Origin: Paenibacillus sp. FSL R7-0273
GTDB taxonomy: Bacteria; Bacillota; Bacilli; Paenibacillales; Paenibacillaceae
Direction: 5' to 3'
DNA: 64,000 nt
NCBI RefSeq assembly: GCF_000758625.1
Contig: NZ_CP009283.1
Location: 5,467,501-5,531,500 of the forward strand
A program made the translations under genes and the position numbers. The notes beneath the pieces were generated by a model, which saw only the letters and a list, made by a program, of their open reading frames with translations, did no database searches and was not told where the DNA came from. Within the stretch, counting starts at the first letter, position 1; the number at the start of each line of letters is the position of its first letter. Positions 9,284 to 18,881 of the stretch are shown piece by piece.

Positions 9284-10693
9284 TTAGGTCTGTTGTTTAA
9301 AATGGTCATCCAGGCTGTGCAGCGCTTCTTCCAGACGCATGCCCCGGGAGGCCTTGAACAATACAATGTCCTTGGAGCTGCACGTGCTGTTCAGGACAGC
9401 GGACAGCTCCGCCTTATCGGTGAAGGCAAATACCCGCTCCGGACCGAAGCTTTTGACCGCTTCTTCGGCCATTAAAGCCGACAGTGCTCCATAGGTAAAG
9501 ACCATATCGGTCAATTCCGGATCCAGATACTCACCGATTTCCCGGTGAAATTCAGCCTCCTCAGGCCCCAGCTCCAGCATGTCCCCCAGCACGGCAATCC
9601 GTTTACCTCCGGTTTTCATGGACTGAAGCACATCGATCGCGGCTTTCATGGAAGTAGGGCTGGCATTATAGGCGTCATTCAGCAGCGTCAGCCCTGAGTC
9701 AGTCAGCATCACTTCAATCCGCATACCGGTCAGCTTAAGCCGCTTCAAGCCCTCTTCGATATTCGTCTCGGTGATTCCGAAGTGGCGGGCAACAGCCAGT
9801 GCTGCAAGTGCATTACTGACGTTGTGCCGGCCCGGAAGCGGCAGTGAAAAAGCACGCTCTCCGGTCAGATATACAGTTGTAAACGTCATTCCGCCTGTAT
9901 GTGTCATCATCCCGGTCGGGTAGGCATCGTTATCCCCGGCAAAGCCGAAGCGCAGCGTCTTCATCCCTGCAGGCGCATGGAAGGAAGGCTCTGCCATAAC
10001 CTCGGTGAGCAGCGGTTCATCCCCGTTGTAAATAAGCAGTCCGCCCGGCTTCAGCCCTTCGGCAATCTCGAGCTTGGCTCTGGCGATTTCCTTGCGGGAG
10101 CCAAGCTGCAGCAGATGGGATTCACCTATATTCGTAATGACCGCGACATCAGGAGATGCCAGCGAAGCAAGCAGGGCAATCTCCCCGCGTGAGCTCATGC
10201 CCATCTCCAGTATGGCAATCTGAGTATCCTCATTCATCGAGAGCACGGTCAGCGGCAGCCCGATATGATTATTGAAGTTCCCCTGGGTTTTATGAACCTT
10301 GTACTGGCCTTCCAGCAGGGCGGCAATCATATCCTTGGTAGTCGTTTTGCCGTTGCTGCCCGTTATGCCTACAACCTGGGAAGCCGTTTCGCTCAAATAA
10401 GCAGCAGCCAGCCTCTGCAGCGCAGCCAGCGTGTCTTCAACCAGAATAACGGCACCCTCTGGTGCTGCCCCCTTATTCCGCTGCCACATGGTGGCGGCAG
10501 CCCCGGAGGCGAGTGCAGCAGCACTATAGTCATGTCCGTCAAACTGGTCACCGGCAAGCGGCACAAACAGGCAGCCTGCTGTTATTTTGCGGGAATCGGT
10601 AACGACTCCGGAAAGTTTGATTTCTGTATCTGCAGCAGAGGACGGTTCTCCTCCGCACATGACAGCCATTTGTTGCAGTGTTCTCGTAATCAA
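9284..10693 (-). CDS. murF: UDP-MurNAc-tripeptide--D-Ala-D-Ala ligase
   Basis: Adds D-alanyl-D-alanine to the UDP-MurNAc-tripeptide, the last cytoplasmic step. The N-terminal Mur domain has the segment DSRKITAGCLFVPLAGDQFDG, and the ATP loop GITGSNGKTTTKDMIAALL is near residue 108. The 469-residue length is normal. The start overlaps the murE stop by four bases (10690-10693), a typical coupled arrangement. Confidence 0.97.
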   Translation of the reverse strand: MITRTLQQMAVMCGGEPSSAADTEIKLSGVVTDSRKITAGCLFVPLAGDQFDGHDYSAAALASGAAATMWQRNKGAAPEGAVILVEDTLAALQRLAAAYLSETASQVVGITGSNGKTTTKDMIAALLEGQYKVHKTQGNFNNHIGLPLTVLSMNEDTQIAILEMGMSSRGEIALLASLASPDVAVITNIGESHLLQLGSRKEIARAKLEIAEGLKPGGLLIYNGDEPLLTEVMAEPSFHAPAGMKTLRFGFAGDNDAYPTGMMTHTGGMTFTTVYLTGERAFSLPLPGRHNVSNALAALAVARHFGITETNIEEGLKRLKLTGMRIEVMLTDSGLTLLNDAYNASPTSMKAAIDVLQSMKTGGKRIAVLGDMLELGPEEAEFHREIGEYLDPELTDMVFTYGALSALMAEEAVKSFGPERVFAFTDKAELSAVLNSTCSSKDIVLFKASRGMRLEEALHSLDDHFKQQT

Positions 10694-12177
10694 TAGCTTC
10701 GGCCCCTTATAACTTCTTTGGCGACAAGGCGGTCATCGAAATCATGCACCACTCCGCCGATCAGCTGGTAGGTCTCATGACCTTTCCCCGCAATCAATAC
10801 TACATCGCCGGGGCTTGCCATTTCAATAGCATTTCTGATAGCTTCCCGGCGGTCCGGAACCGTCTCATAACGCTCTTGCGGAACTCCGTCTTCTCTTAGC
10901 CCGGCTTCAATATCCTGCAGGATCAGAAGCGGGTCCTCTGTCCGCGGGTTATCCGATGTCACAAAAACATGATCGCTGTATTTTGCGGCGATTTTACCCA
11001 TAAGCGGACGTTTTGTCTTATCCCGGTCCCCGCCGCAGCCGAACACAGTCAGCACCTTCCCGCCGGCGAACTCGCAGACGGCTTTCAGCACATTCTCCAG
11101 ACCGTCCGGCGTATGGGCATAGTCAACAACGACTGCAAAGTCCTGGCCTTCATCCACCGACTCCACACGTCCGGCCACCCCGGCCACCGATTCAAGGCTT
11201 GCTTTAATTTCATCCAGCGGTATATCTTCCAGCAGTACTGCGGTTATAGCAGCCAGCGCATTATACACATTGAACTTGCCTACCATCCGCAGCGAAATAT
11301 CTGCCTCTCCCTTAAACGTATCCACATGGAAAAATGTTCCTTTTGCTGTGATGGAAATTTGTGATGCCCTGACATTGGCATTGCTGTCAATGCCGTATGT
11401 AATCACTTCCGCTGCAGTCTGGGCGGCAAAATAGGCACTGGCCTCATCATCGGCATTCAGCACCGCATATTTCCGTTCTTCCTTCCATGGCGAAATGACA
11501 TTGCCCAGCCGTGAGAAGAACAGCCCCTTCGCGGCACGGTACTCCTCCATCGTATGATGGTAATCCAGATGATCCTGGGTCAGGTTCGTAAAAATAGCCG
11601 TACGGTAGTCCGTACCCTTTACACGCCCCTGCTCAAGCGCATGTGAGGATACTTCCATGACACAGCACTCCACACCCTTCAGCGCCATATCATTAAGTGT
11701 GCGCTGCAGCTCCAGTGACTCCTGGGTTGTACCGGAGGCAGGATAGACCTGACCGTCATACTGCAGCTGGATCGTACCGATCAGCCCGGTTTTCAGTCCA
11801 TGGTCAGACATAATACGCTCTATCAGATACGTCGTCGTCGTCTTGCCGTTAGTCCCTGTAACTCCGATCACTTTCATCCTGCTGCTAGGCGAGCTGAAGA
11901 ATGCATTGCCCAGCACGGACATGGCGAACCGGCAGTCATCAACAATCAGCTGCGGCAGATCTATTTCAAGTTTGCGTTCTACAACCAGCGCCGCAGCACC
12001 GGAGGCCGCCGCCTGCGGTGCGTAATCATGTCCGTCCACCGTAAAGCCAGGCAGGCAGATAAACAAATCGCCGGGCTTTACCTTCCGGGAATCCGCCTGA
12101 AGATTCATAATCTCAGTTTCCCCGTCTCCCTGCAGGCGTGAAGCCGCAAGGCAAGCAGATAATTCTTTCAATTTCAT
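10690..12177 (-). CDS. murE: UDP-MurNAc-tripeptide synthetase (diaminopimelate-adding)
   Basis: Adds the third stem-peptide residue. The ATP loop GVTGTNGKTTTTYLIERI is near residue 105. The C-terminal half has TSDNPRTEDP; the DNPR motif is the family marker for meso-diaminopimelate rather than L-lysine, so the peptidoglycan is predicted to be of the DAP type. The frame is open to 12198, but the ATG at 12177 (MKLKELSACLAA) gives the conserved N-terminus and 495 residues; the ribosome site GAGG lies about 8 bases upstream. Co-transcribed with murF. Confidence 0.97.
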   Translation of the reverse strand: MKLKELSACLAASRLQGDGETEIMNLQADSRKVKPGDLFICLPGFTVDGHDYAPQAAASGAAALVVERKLEIDLPQLIVDDCRFAMSVLGNAFFSSPSSRMKVIGVTGTNGKTTTTYLIERIMSDHGLKTGLIGTIQLQYDGQVYPASGTTQESLELQRTLNDMALKGVECCVMEVSSHALEQGRVKGTDYRTAIFTNLTQDHLDYHHTMEEYRAAKGLFFSRLGNVISPWKEERKYAVLNADDEASAYFAAQTAAEVITYGIDSNANVRASQISITAKGTFFHVDTFKGEADISLRMVGKFNVYNALAAITAVLLEDIPLDEIKASLESVAGVAGRVESVDEGQDFAVVVDYAHTPDGLENVLKAVCEFAGGKVLTVFGCGGDRDKTKRPLMGKIAAKYSDHVFVTSDNPRTEDPLLILQDIEAGLREDGVPQERYETVPDRREAIRNAIEMASPGDVVLIAGKGHETYQLIGGVVHDFDDRLVAKEVIRGRSY

Positions 12178-12228
12178 AACTAATCCCTCACTCTGCAAAT
12201 TCGGATAAGAAGACTGGCCTTACCTCTA

Positions 12229-14154
12229 TCATTGACTGGAAGTACCCATATAAATCCTGATTGTTGAACCTTGTTCAACTCTTGCTCCCGCTTTTGGAGC
12301 CTGATTAATGACTGTATCTCCGGTGCCGGAACGGGCAAGCGTAAAGTTCATGTTCAGGTCCTCATAAATGTCCTGGACTGTCGCCCCTGTAAGATCAGGA
12401 ACCGTAACAATCGGAGTTTCACCATATTTATAGGTTTTGGGAAGCTGATCCTTGCGTTCCGGCACCTTCAGATAATGCAGTGAATCCTCCAGAATATTCT
12501 GGACGATCGGAGCAGCTACAACACCGCCGAACTGTATCCCCTTAGGATTATCCACTGCCGTATATACTACAATCTGCGGGTCATCTGCAGGAGCAAAGCC
12601 GATAAAGGAGACGATATGCTCTGTCGGAGAATAACGTCCGTTCACTACTTTTTGTGCTGTCCCTGTCTTGCCTCCCACCCGGTAGCCGTCGATAAAAGCC
12701 GGCCGGCCGGTGCCTTTGGCAACCACGCTCTCAAGGGCAGCGCGCACCTTTTTGGAGGTTTCCTCCGAAATGACCTGCCGGACCTCCTTGGGCTGGACCT
12801 CGGACACCGTCTCCCCTGTTTCCGGATTAATCCAGGCTTTGGCCACATGGGGGGTATACAGCTTCCCTCCGTTAATCGCTGCCGAAACCGCAGCAATCTG
12901 CTGAATCGGAGTCACCGAGACCCCTTGGCCGAAAGCTGTCGTGGCCAGCTCCACCGGGCCCACCTGGGACAGCTTGAACAGGATACCGCTCGCTTCCCCG
13001 TTCAGATCAATCCCGGTCTTCGTTCCGAAGCCAAAATCACGAATGTATTGGAACAGTGTCTCTTTGCCTAGCCGCTGCCCCAGTGCAACAAAGCCCGGGT
13101 TGCAGGAATTCTCGACCACCTGAAGAAACGTCTGGCTGCCGTGGCCGCCCTTTTTCCAGCAGCGCAGCTTGGCTCCTCCAACCTCCACATATCCCGGATC
13201 AAAAAACTGCTCGTTCTGCAGATCAACCTTTTTTTCCTCCAGCGCAGCAGCGAGCGTAATGATTTTGAAGGTGGAGCCCGGTTCATAGGTCATCCAGATC
13301 GGCAGGTTGCGGTTATAGACCTCGGCATCATATTCCTTATAGGAGCCCGGCTCATAGCCCGGCCGGCTGGCCATCGCCAGAATCTCCCCGTTCTTCGGGT
13401 TCATGGCAATCGACCATGCCCCCTGGGCCTGGTATTTCACCATCGCCTGATCCAGCTCCCGTTCCATAATCGACTGGATCTGCTTATCGATCGTGAGCTG
13501 CAGGCTGAGACCTTCCTTCGGCTCGGAATATTTCTCGGAGGAGCCCGGCATCAGCCTGCCGCCCGCATCGGACAGATAGGAGATATTGCCCTCAATTCCC
13601 TGCAGCAGCTTATCGTAGATGCTCTCGATTCCGGTAATTCCCTGATTATCAATTCCGGTGAACCCGAGAATATGTGCTGCCAGGTCGCCGTAGGGATAAT
13701 AACGTTTGTTATCCTCAGCCACAACGATGCCCGGCAGCTGCAAATCACGGATGCTCGCGGCAAGCTCCATCGTAATTTTGCGGCCGCCGGGCTGTAGCTT
13801 CACCGACATCGCACGTTTGGACATCAAAGTTACCAGCTTCTCCTCGGTCATCCCAAGGAGCGGAGCCAGCTGCTGTGCCGTCTTCTGCTTATCCTTTACC
13901 TGTACAGGAACCGCATAAACCGTAGGAGAGCTGATGTTATAGGCTAGTGCCACACCTTCCCGGTCAACAATCTCTCCCCGCTTTGCGGTATACGGTATAT
14001 TGCGGCGCCACGACTCTTCCGCCTTGGCACTCAGCTTCTCGCCCTGATATAGCTGCACGTAGGCGAGACGTACGGCCAGCGATCCGAACAATACAACCAG
14101 GCCCAGCAGGGTCCACAGCATTCTCCGCCGGGTTACCACCTTCGAAACCTTCAT
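12229..14154 (-). CDS. spoVD: Sporulation penicillin-binding protein SpoVD
   Basis: Class B high-molecular-weight transpeptidase, anchored by one N-terminal membrane segment (about residues 13-32). It has a dimerisation domain (RRNIPYTAKRGEIVDREG), the transpeptidase motifs EPGSTFK with Ser294, NSCNPGF and VGGKTGTAQ, and one C-terminal PASTA repeat starting TVPDLTGATVQDIYEDL. A single PASTA domain and its place after pbpB match SpoVD, which cross-links spore cortex with SpoVE in B. subtilis. The role is by synteny. A 147-bp gap upstream could hold a sporulation promoter, but I cannot identify one. Confidence 0.92.
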   Translation of the reverse strand: MKVSKVVTRRRMLWTLLGLVVLFGSLAVRLAYVQLYQGEKLSAKAEESWRRNIPYTAKRGEIVDREGVALAYNISSPTVYAVPVQVKDKQKTAQQLAPLLGMTEEKLVTLMSKRAMSVKLQPGGRKITMELAASIRDLQLPGIVVAEDNKRYYPYGDLAAHILGFTGIDNQGITGIESIYDKLLQGIEGNISYLSDAGGRLMPGSSEKYSEPKEGLSLQLTIDKQIQSIMERELDQAMVKYQAQGAWSIAMNPKNGEILAMASRPGYEPGSYKEYDAEVYNRNLPIWMTYEPGSTFKIITLAAALEEKKVDLQNEQFFDPGYVEVGGAKLRCWKKGGHGSQTFLQVVENSCNPGFVALGQRLGKETLFQYIRDFGFGTKTGIDLNGEASGILFKLSQVGPVELATTAFGQGVSVTPIQQIAAVSAAINGGKLYTPHVAKAWINPETGETVSEVQPKEVRQVISEETSKKVRAALESVVAKGTGRPAFIDGYRVGGKTGTAQKVVNGRYSPTEHIVSFIGFAPADDPQIVVYTAVDNPKGIQFGGVVAAPIVQNILEDSLHYLKVPERKDQLPKTYKYGETPIVTVPDLTGATVQDIYEDLNMNFTLARSGTGDTVINQAPKAGARVEQGSTIRIYMGTSSQ

Positions 14155-14301
14155 TGTGCTTTCACCCGCTTTCGCTCGTAATAGACATGATCTCTTATCT
14201 TCATGACTATTCGGGACAAACAGGGGTTAGAACAAGCCCTGCTTACGGGTATAGCAAGACATTAATAGAATGCATTTGTAAATAAACCGTTTAGCCGCCG
14301 G

Positions 14302-16536
14302 CTAACCTCCGGTATCTCCGGCATCCGCTGCTTCTTCCTCCGAAGCAGCTACCGGAATATCCTCGCCGTATGCATTGAGCGGATTAAGCTTCAGCTGAAC
14401 CAGCTTTTTGCCATTAGAGGTGGTTTCCGTCTGCTCGGTCACATAGCCTTCGCCTTCTACAGAAATGCCTACCTTGAGCAGATTAAGCACCTCCAGCGCA
14501 TCGCGCAGCGACTGTCCCTTGAGGTCAGGAATCGATGCCTGTTCACCCTGTTGGCTTAGCAGATAGATTCTCTGCCCCGAAGCAAGCAGGGTCTCTGCCT
14601 CCGGATACTGGCTAACCACACTGCTTCCGCTGCCGACCGTTTCAAAGTCGAAGCCCTGCTCAATCAGCAATTTTCTGGCCTCCTGCATCGTTTTGCCGGT
14701 CAGATCGGGTGCAGAGCGCTGCGCCGAAGGTGTAGTTTTTCCGGCTGCAGAGCTACTGCCCTCTGATGTTGTAACTTTAGGCACCCCCATATACGGCAAT
14801 GCCTCGGATACGATCTCTTTGAACACCGGACCTGCCGCAGCACCGCCGCCGACTGCATCGGCAGGCTCGTCAATGACAACATAGACTGCAATTTTCGGGT
14901 TATTGGCCGGTGCATATCCGAGGAAAGAAGAGCGCACCTTGTCGCGGTCATACCCGCCCTTGCCGTCAGGCTTAATAGCCGTACCCGTCTTGCCCGCTAC
15001 CCGGTAGCCTTCAATGTAAGCATGACGGCCGGTTCCATGATCCAGGTCAGCAACGACCTGCTCCAGATAGCTGCTTGTTTCCCTGGCGCTTTCCTCGGAT
15101 ATAACCTGGCGCACCACCTCCGGCTGGGTTACGGTAGTCTTGCCGGAATTGGGATCGGTGATCTCCTTAACCACGTGCGGCACCATCAGCTTGCCGCCGT
15201 TAGCGATTGCCGACATAGCGGTCAGCTGCTGAATGGGAGTTACCTGTATCTTGCCGTGTCCGTATGCGATCGTTGCATTCTCTGAAGCATTATTCGGCGT
15301 TGGATTAACAAGACCGCTGATTTCACCCGGAAGGTCAATACCGGTAGGCTGGTTAAATCCGAAATCATCCACATATTGCAGCAGCCTTTCGGGTCCGAGC
15401 ATTTCATAGCCGAGCTTGACGAAGGCCACGTTACTCGAACGCTTCACGCCTTCCAGGTAGGAGATTTCGCCATAACCGCTTCTGTTCTGGTCATACAGCG
15501 GCTTGCCGTACCCCTTGATCCGGATAGAACCGGACATGAAGGTTGCGTCCGGATTAAACAACTTCTCCTCCACCGCTCCCGCAAGCGGGACAATCTTGAA
15601 CGTGGAGCCCGGTTCAAATCTTGTTTTGATAGCATGATTGAAGAAGACCCCGGGATCGGCGGCATACTTCCAGAATTCATTAGGGTTAAAGGTCGGCATG
15701 TTAGCCAGACCGAGAATTTCCATCGTATTGGGATCAGCAGCAATGACGGTTATGCTCTTAGGCTTGTACTGGTCATATGCCTTCTGCATAGCTTCTTCGA
15801 TATAACGCTGAATAGTGCTGTCTATGGTTAGCTTGATATTACTGCCGTTGACCGCAGGCTGATAGGTATCCTGTGATTCCGGGAGCTTAATCCCCTTGCC
15901 GTCACTTTGGTAATAGAGCTTGCCGTTTGTACCTTGGAGCTGCTTGTTGAAATAACTTTCCATCCCCATGATGGGCTCTCCATCGCGGTTCGTATAACCT
16001 AAAATATGCGCGGCTAAAGAACCCTTCGGATAATAGCGCTTCTGCTCCGTAATCAGTCCGACTCCGGTTTCGAGGATATTATGCTTTTCCTCGAGCTCCT
16101 CATAGAAAGCCTTTACCTTATCCGCAAGCTCCTTATTAATTTTCCAGCCCTCGTTACGGATTTCACGGTTTTTGAGATATTTGCCCTTATCATCCTTGGC
16201 TTCAACCAGCTTCTTCAGTTCATCCTCCGGTTTGCCCAGCAGCTCATGAAGCCCTTCGATAACCTCAGCTCCAATCCCCCGCTCGGCAATCACCTCGGGA
16301 TTCACAACTACCGTGTACGCCGGCACATCACTGGCCAGAATACTTCCGTTACGGTCTTCGATCGTCCCCCGCTTCGCTTTGAGGACTGAGGTATGGGCCC
16401 ATTGGGTAATGGCCTTCTCATGCCAGAAATCATTCTGCATTACCTGAATCCAGAATACCCGGACGACTAAAACAAGAAAAAAGAGGGTAATACACCCTCC
16501 TATAAACAGCGTGCGAAGTTTAATTCTCTTTACCAT
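14302..16536 (-). CDS. pbpB: Division penicillin-binding protein 2B
   Basis: Class B transpeptidase of the division septum. One membrane segment lies at about residues 9-30, followed by the dimerisation domain (VLKAKRGTIEDRNG), then EPGSTFK with Ser311, KRSSNVAF and AGKTGTAIKP. Two C-terminal PASTA repeats follow a Ser-rich linker (APDLTGKTMQEARKLL and IPDLKGQSLRDALEVL). The end is an acidic tail. Length 744 fits PBP2B. It lies 42 bp after ftsL, its known divisome partner. Confidence 0.95.
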   Translation of the reverse strand: MVKRIKLRTLFIGGCITLFFLVLVVRVFWIQVMQNDFWHEKAITQWAHTSVLKAKRGTIEDRNGSILASDVPAYTVVVNPEVIAERGIGAEVIEGLHELLGKPEDELKKLVEAKDDKGKYLKNREIRNEGWKINKELADKVKAFYEELEEKHNILETGVGLITEQKRYYPKGSLAAHILGYTNRDGEPIMGMESYFNKQLQGTNGKLYYQSDGKGIKLPESQDTYQPAVNGSNIKLTIDSTIQRYIEEAMQKAYDQYKPKSITVIAADPNTMEILGLANMPTFNPNEFWKYAADPGVFFNHAIKTRFEPGSTFKIVPLAGAVEEKLFNPDATFMSGSIRIKGYGKPLYDQNRSGYGEISYLEGVKRSSNVAFVKLGYEMLGPERLLQYVDDFGFNQPTGIDLPGEISGLVNPTPNNASENATIAYGHGKIQVTPIQQLTAMSAIANGGKLMVPHVVKEITDPNSGKTTVTQPEVVRQVISEESARETSSYLEQVVADLDHGTGRHAYIEGYRVAGKTGTAIKPDGKGGYDRDKVRSSFLGYAPANNPKIAVYVVIDEPADAVGGGAAAGPVFKEIVSEALPYMGVPKVTTSEGSSSAAGKTTPSAQRSAPDLTGKTMQEARKLLIEQGFDFETVGSGSSVVSQYPEAETLLASGQRIYLLSQQGEQASIPDLKGQSLRDALEVLNLLKVGISVEGEGYVTEQTETTSNGKKLVQLKLNPLNAYGEDIPVAASEEEAADAGDTGG

Positions 16537-16578
16537 AAGGAAACCTCACAAACTCTATTATTGCGGCTTTATCCGCCG

Positions 16579-16974
16579 CTAATTGTCGTTTTCGTCAGCT
16601 GCCTTACTGTTCGCGGACACGTAAATCGCAGAATCTTCAGGCGGCTGGATGTATCCCAGCTTCTTGGCCTTCTCGGCTACCTGCTGCTCCAGCGTCTGCT
16701 TCTCCATCTGATAAGTGGCAATTTGCTTCTGTGTTTCGGCAATTTTGCTATCCAGCCTCTGGGCCTGCAGGTTCAAATCATAAATGTGGACGTAACGCCA
16801 AATCAGGGCGACAGCCACCAGCACAAATGCCGCCAGTGTCAGCATATAGAGCAGCTTCTCCTGGACAGGCAGTACCATCCGTCTGGTAACGACTTTCGTC
16901 TTCTCGCGGTAAAGCGGGTTTACCTCTTGTTTTCTCTTAGGTTGAACTGCTAAATTGCCGCGGGTATAGGCCAT
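16579..16974 (-). CDS. ftsL: Cell division protein FtsL
   Basis: Small bitopic divisome protein. A basic cytoplasmic head of about 40 residues (VVTRRMVLPVQEKLL) precedes one membrane segment at about 41-60 and a coiled coil (LNLQAQRLDSKIAETQKQIA), with LGYIQPPEDSAIYVS at the end. Sequence conservation is low in this family, so position between rsmH and pbpB carries much of the call. At 131 residues it is of normal size. It should pair with DivIC and DivIB on the outer face of the membrane. Confidence 0.9.
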   Translation of the reverse strand: MAYTRGNLAVQPKRKQEVNPLYREKTKVVTRRMVLPVQEKLLYMLTLAAFVLVAVALIWRYVHIYDLNLQAQRLDSKIAETQKQIATYQMEKQTLEQQVAEKAKKLGYIQPPEDSAIYVSANSKAADENDN

Positions 16975-17003
16975 CTCTCTGACTCTCCTTTATCGTCGTT
17001 TTA

Positions 17004-17957
17004 TTATAACTTCTCTGCAACGCGCAGCTTTGCGGAACGGGCGCGCGGGTTGTGCTCAAGCTCCTCCTCGGAAGGCACAAGCGGCTTACGGTTCACCAGC
17101 TTCAGCTTGCCTTCAGCGCCGCATACGCAAAACGGAAAGTCAGGCGGACAGGTACATCTGCTTAAGTAGCTGCTGAAAATCTGCTTGCAGATCCGGTCTT
17201 CCAGTGAGTGGAAGGTAATGACAGAGACTCTTCCCTGAGGTGCAAGGCAGCGTACAGCCCCATGCAGCCCCTCTTCAAATGCGCCCAGTTCGTCATTCAC
17301 AGCAATTCTAAGCGCCTGAAAGCTGCGTTTAGCCGGATGGCCTCCTGTTCTTCGGGCAGCTGCCGGAATCCCTTCCTTGATCAGCTCTACCAGCTCACCG
17401 GTATTTTTAACCGGCTGCTCCTCGCGTCTTTCCACAATTTTGCGGGCAATCCGCCGCGAGAATTTCTCTTCCCCGTACTGGAAAAGCACCCTGGCAATTT
17501 CCTGCTCAGGCCATGTGTTGATAATTTCGGCTGCAGTCAGCTCTGCGGACTGGTCCATCCGCATATCAAGCGGGGCATCGTGATTGTAGCTGAATCCCCG
17601 TTCCCCTTCATCAAACTGGGGTGAAGATACGCCGAGATCAAACAAAATGCCGTCCACCTGCGGAACCCCGTCCGCCTGCGGTACAAACGGCAGCGTCCTC
17701 AGCACCTGTTCCAGGTCACGGAAGTTGGTCTTAACCGTCACTACCTTCTCGCCGTATTCAGCAAGGCGTTCCTTGGCATTATCCAGGGCCCAATCATCCT
17801 GATCCAGACAGATCAGCCGGCCGCTGCCGCTAAGCTTGGACGCAATCAGCGAGCTGTGCCCTGCTCCTCCAAGTGTACAGTCGACATATATGCCATCCTC
17901 TTTGATGTGCAGCCCCTCTGTCGCTTCTTCCTTAAGCACCGTGATGTGGTGAAACAA
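17004..17957 (-). CDS. rsmH: 16S rRNA (cytosine1402-N4)-methyltransferase
   Basis: SAM-dependent methyltransferase that modifies C1402 of 16S rRNA. It shows [16 protein letters not shown] at the start, the SAM motif [16 protein letters not shown] near residue 25, [20 protein letters not shown] near residue 101 and the C-terminal [15 protein letters not shown]. The length of 317 residues is standard. It is the second gene of the dcw cluster, 41 bp after mraZ. Confidence 0.97.
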   Translation of the reverse strand: MFHHITVLKEEATEGLHIKEDGIYVDCTLGGAGHSSLIASKLSGSGRLICLDQDDWALDNAKERLAEYGEKVVTVKTNFRDLEQVLRTLPFVPQADGVPQVDGILFDLGVSSPQFDEGERGFSYNHDAPLDMRMDQSAELTAAEIINTWPEQEIARVLFQYGEEKFSRRIARKIVERREEQPVKNTGELVELIKEGIPAAARRTGGHPAKRSFQALRIAVNDELGAFEEGLHGAVRCLAPQGRVSVITFHSLEDRICKQIFSSYLSRCTCPPDFPFCVCGAEGKLKLVNRKPLVPSEEELEHNPRARSAKLRVAEKL

Positions 17958-17998
17958 GCTGCATCCCTCCAGGGCAGTATTCGAATTGTGTATGTGTG

Positions 17999-18436
17999 TT
18001 ATAGGTCAAAATTGAAATCCACCAGCTTCTCGGCAATTTCGTTGAACGATTCCTCTGACTGCTCGAAGTACTGCTCCCATAGCTCTTTGTTCCAGATTTC
18101 CACCCGGTTCGAAACGCCCAGAATAACACAGTCCTTGTCCAGCTTGGCATACTGCCGCAAATTCCCCGGCAGATTAACCCTGCCTTGCTTGTCCCATACA
18201 CATTCCGTCGCTCCCGAGAAAAAGAAGCGGCTGAAGGCACGGGCATCCGATTTCATCAGCGAAAGGCTTTTGAGCTTTTGCTCCATGATTCCCCATTCTT
18301 CCATGGGATAAACAAACAGGCAGGAATCGAGGCCGCGGGTCGCCACGAATGAGGCTCCGAGCAATTCACGGAATTTAGCCGGGATAATGATCCGGCCCTT
18401 GTCGTCAATGCTATGCTGGAACTCCCCCATGAACAT
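17999..18436 (-). CDS. mraZ: Transcriptional regulator MraZ
   Basis: AbrB-fold DNA-binding protein that represses the dcw operon in bacteria where it has been studied. It has two tandem MraZ motifs, the first around [17 protein letters not shown] near residue 12 and the second around [18 protein letters not shown] near residue 86, plus the family segment [17 protein letters not shown] at 18448 also opens the frame, but the ATG at 18436 gives the conserved MFMGEFQH start and 145 residues, with GGAG 11 bases upstream. The repeated GTGGGG boxes upstream are probably its own binding sites. Confidence 0.95.
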   Translation of the reverse strand: MFMGEFQHSIDDKGRIIIPAKFRELLGASFVATRGLDSCLFVYPMEEWGIMEQKLKSLSLMKSDARAFSRFFFSGATECVWDKQGRVNLPGNLRQYAKLDKDCVILGVSNRVEIWNKELWEQYFEQSEESFNEIAEKLVDFNFDL

Positions 18437-18442
18437 CGGCTT

Positions 18443-18489
18443 CCCCACTCCCTGTTACCAATTCCCCACTTTACCCCACTTTACACCAC
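18443..18489 (-). promoter_or_regulatory. Putative MraZ operator (phased GTGGGG boxes)
   Basis: Read on the minus strand, GTGGTG (18484-18489), GTGGGG (18474-18479) and GTGGGG (18464-18469) stand exactly 10 bp apart, and a fourth GTGGGG (18443-18448) lies 21 bp further, over the mraZ ribosome site. MraZ of other bacteria binds direct TGGG-type repeats with about 10-bp spacing. The boxes lie between a possible -10 (TATTAT, 18496-18501) and the start codon, which suits autorepression. Confidence 0.75.
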
Positions 18490-18495
18490 CTAAGC

Positions 18496-18501
18496 ATAAT
18501 A
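18496..18501 (-). promoter_or_regulatory. Possible -10 box of the dcw promoter
   Basis: TATTAT on the minus strand, 7 bp upstream of the first MraZ box. The hexamer 17 bases further upstream is TTTTTG, a poor -35, so the exact promoter is uncertain; a TTGACA lies further upstream but is not at a usable distance. Confidence 0.35.
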
Positions 18502-18673
18502 GATTCGCCATTAAAAATCAAAAACCTTTTTCACACCCGAGGTAATTTTTTCTTGTTTGTCAAGTCATCCTTTTAACGAATATTCCAGCCTTTAACGTTT
18601 GCTTTACAGGCTCAAAATCCGCAAATAATAAAAATACAAGCGTGAAGCACCAGGAAAAAGGGTACATAATATC

Positions 18674-18702
18674 TTGAATCGTAATTAAGTTAAGACTAAA
18701 GT
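18674..18702 (+). promoter_or_regulatory. SigA-type promoter for a small plus-strand ORF
   Basis: TTGAAT at 18674-18679 and TAAAGT at 18697-18702 with a 17-base spacer, followed after a short leader by AGGAGG and the ATG of a 51-codon frame. Both boxes match four or more of six consensus bases. It points away from mraZ and towards the end of ahcY. Confidence 0.5.
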
Positions 18703-18725
18703 CGGACATTCTCAGGAGGAACAGC

Positions 18726-18881
18726 ATGGGAAAATATATCGGAGTTGTAAATCAGGTAAGTCATAAAAGGGTTGCAGACAGCTGTAACGGTTTATCAGCG
18801 TGCAAAGCCCATAAACAGCAAAATGCCCGGGCCGCTGCATGGCTCCCGGACATTTTGCTAATTGATACACAATCTAATTAG
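18726..18881 (+). CDS. Possible small protein, 51 residues, unknown
   Basis: The frame starts [18 protein letters not shown] and ends [10 protein letters not shown]. It has an excellent AGGAGG ribosome site seven to eight bases before the ATG and a plausible promoter, so its front end looks real. Its second half runs through the hairpin that terminates ahcY and its stop overlaps the ahcY stop, so the back end looks fortuitous. It may be a short leader peptide, the 5' remnant of a lost gene, or a small regulatory RNA. I do not recognise any family. There are two cysteines (SCNGLSACK) and no membrane segment. Confidence 0.35.
   Translation: MGKYIGVVNQVSHKRVADSCNGLSACKAHKQQNARAAAWLPDILLIDTQSN
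18817..18859 (-). terminator. Terminator of ahcY
   Basis: Inverted repeat AGCAAAATG...CATTTTGCT with inner CCGGG/CCCGG pairing, about 20 bases after the ahcY stop. The A and T runs of the stem give it terminator character in both directions. Confidence 0.7.
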
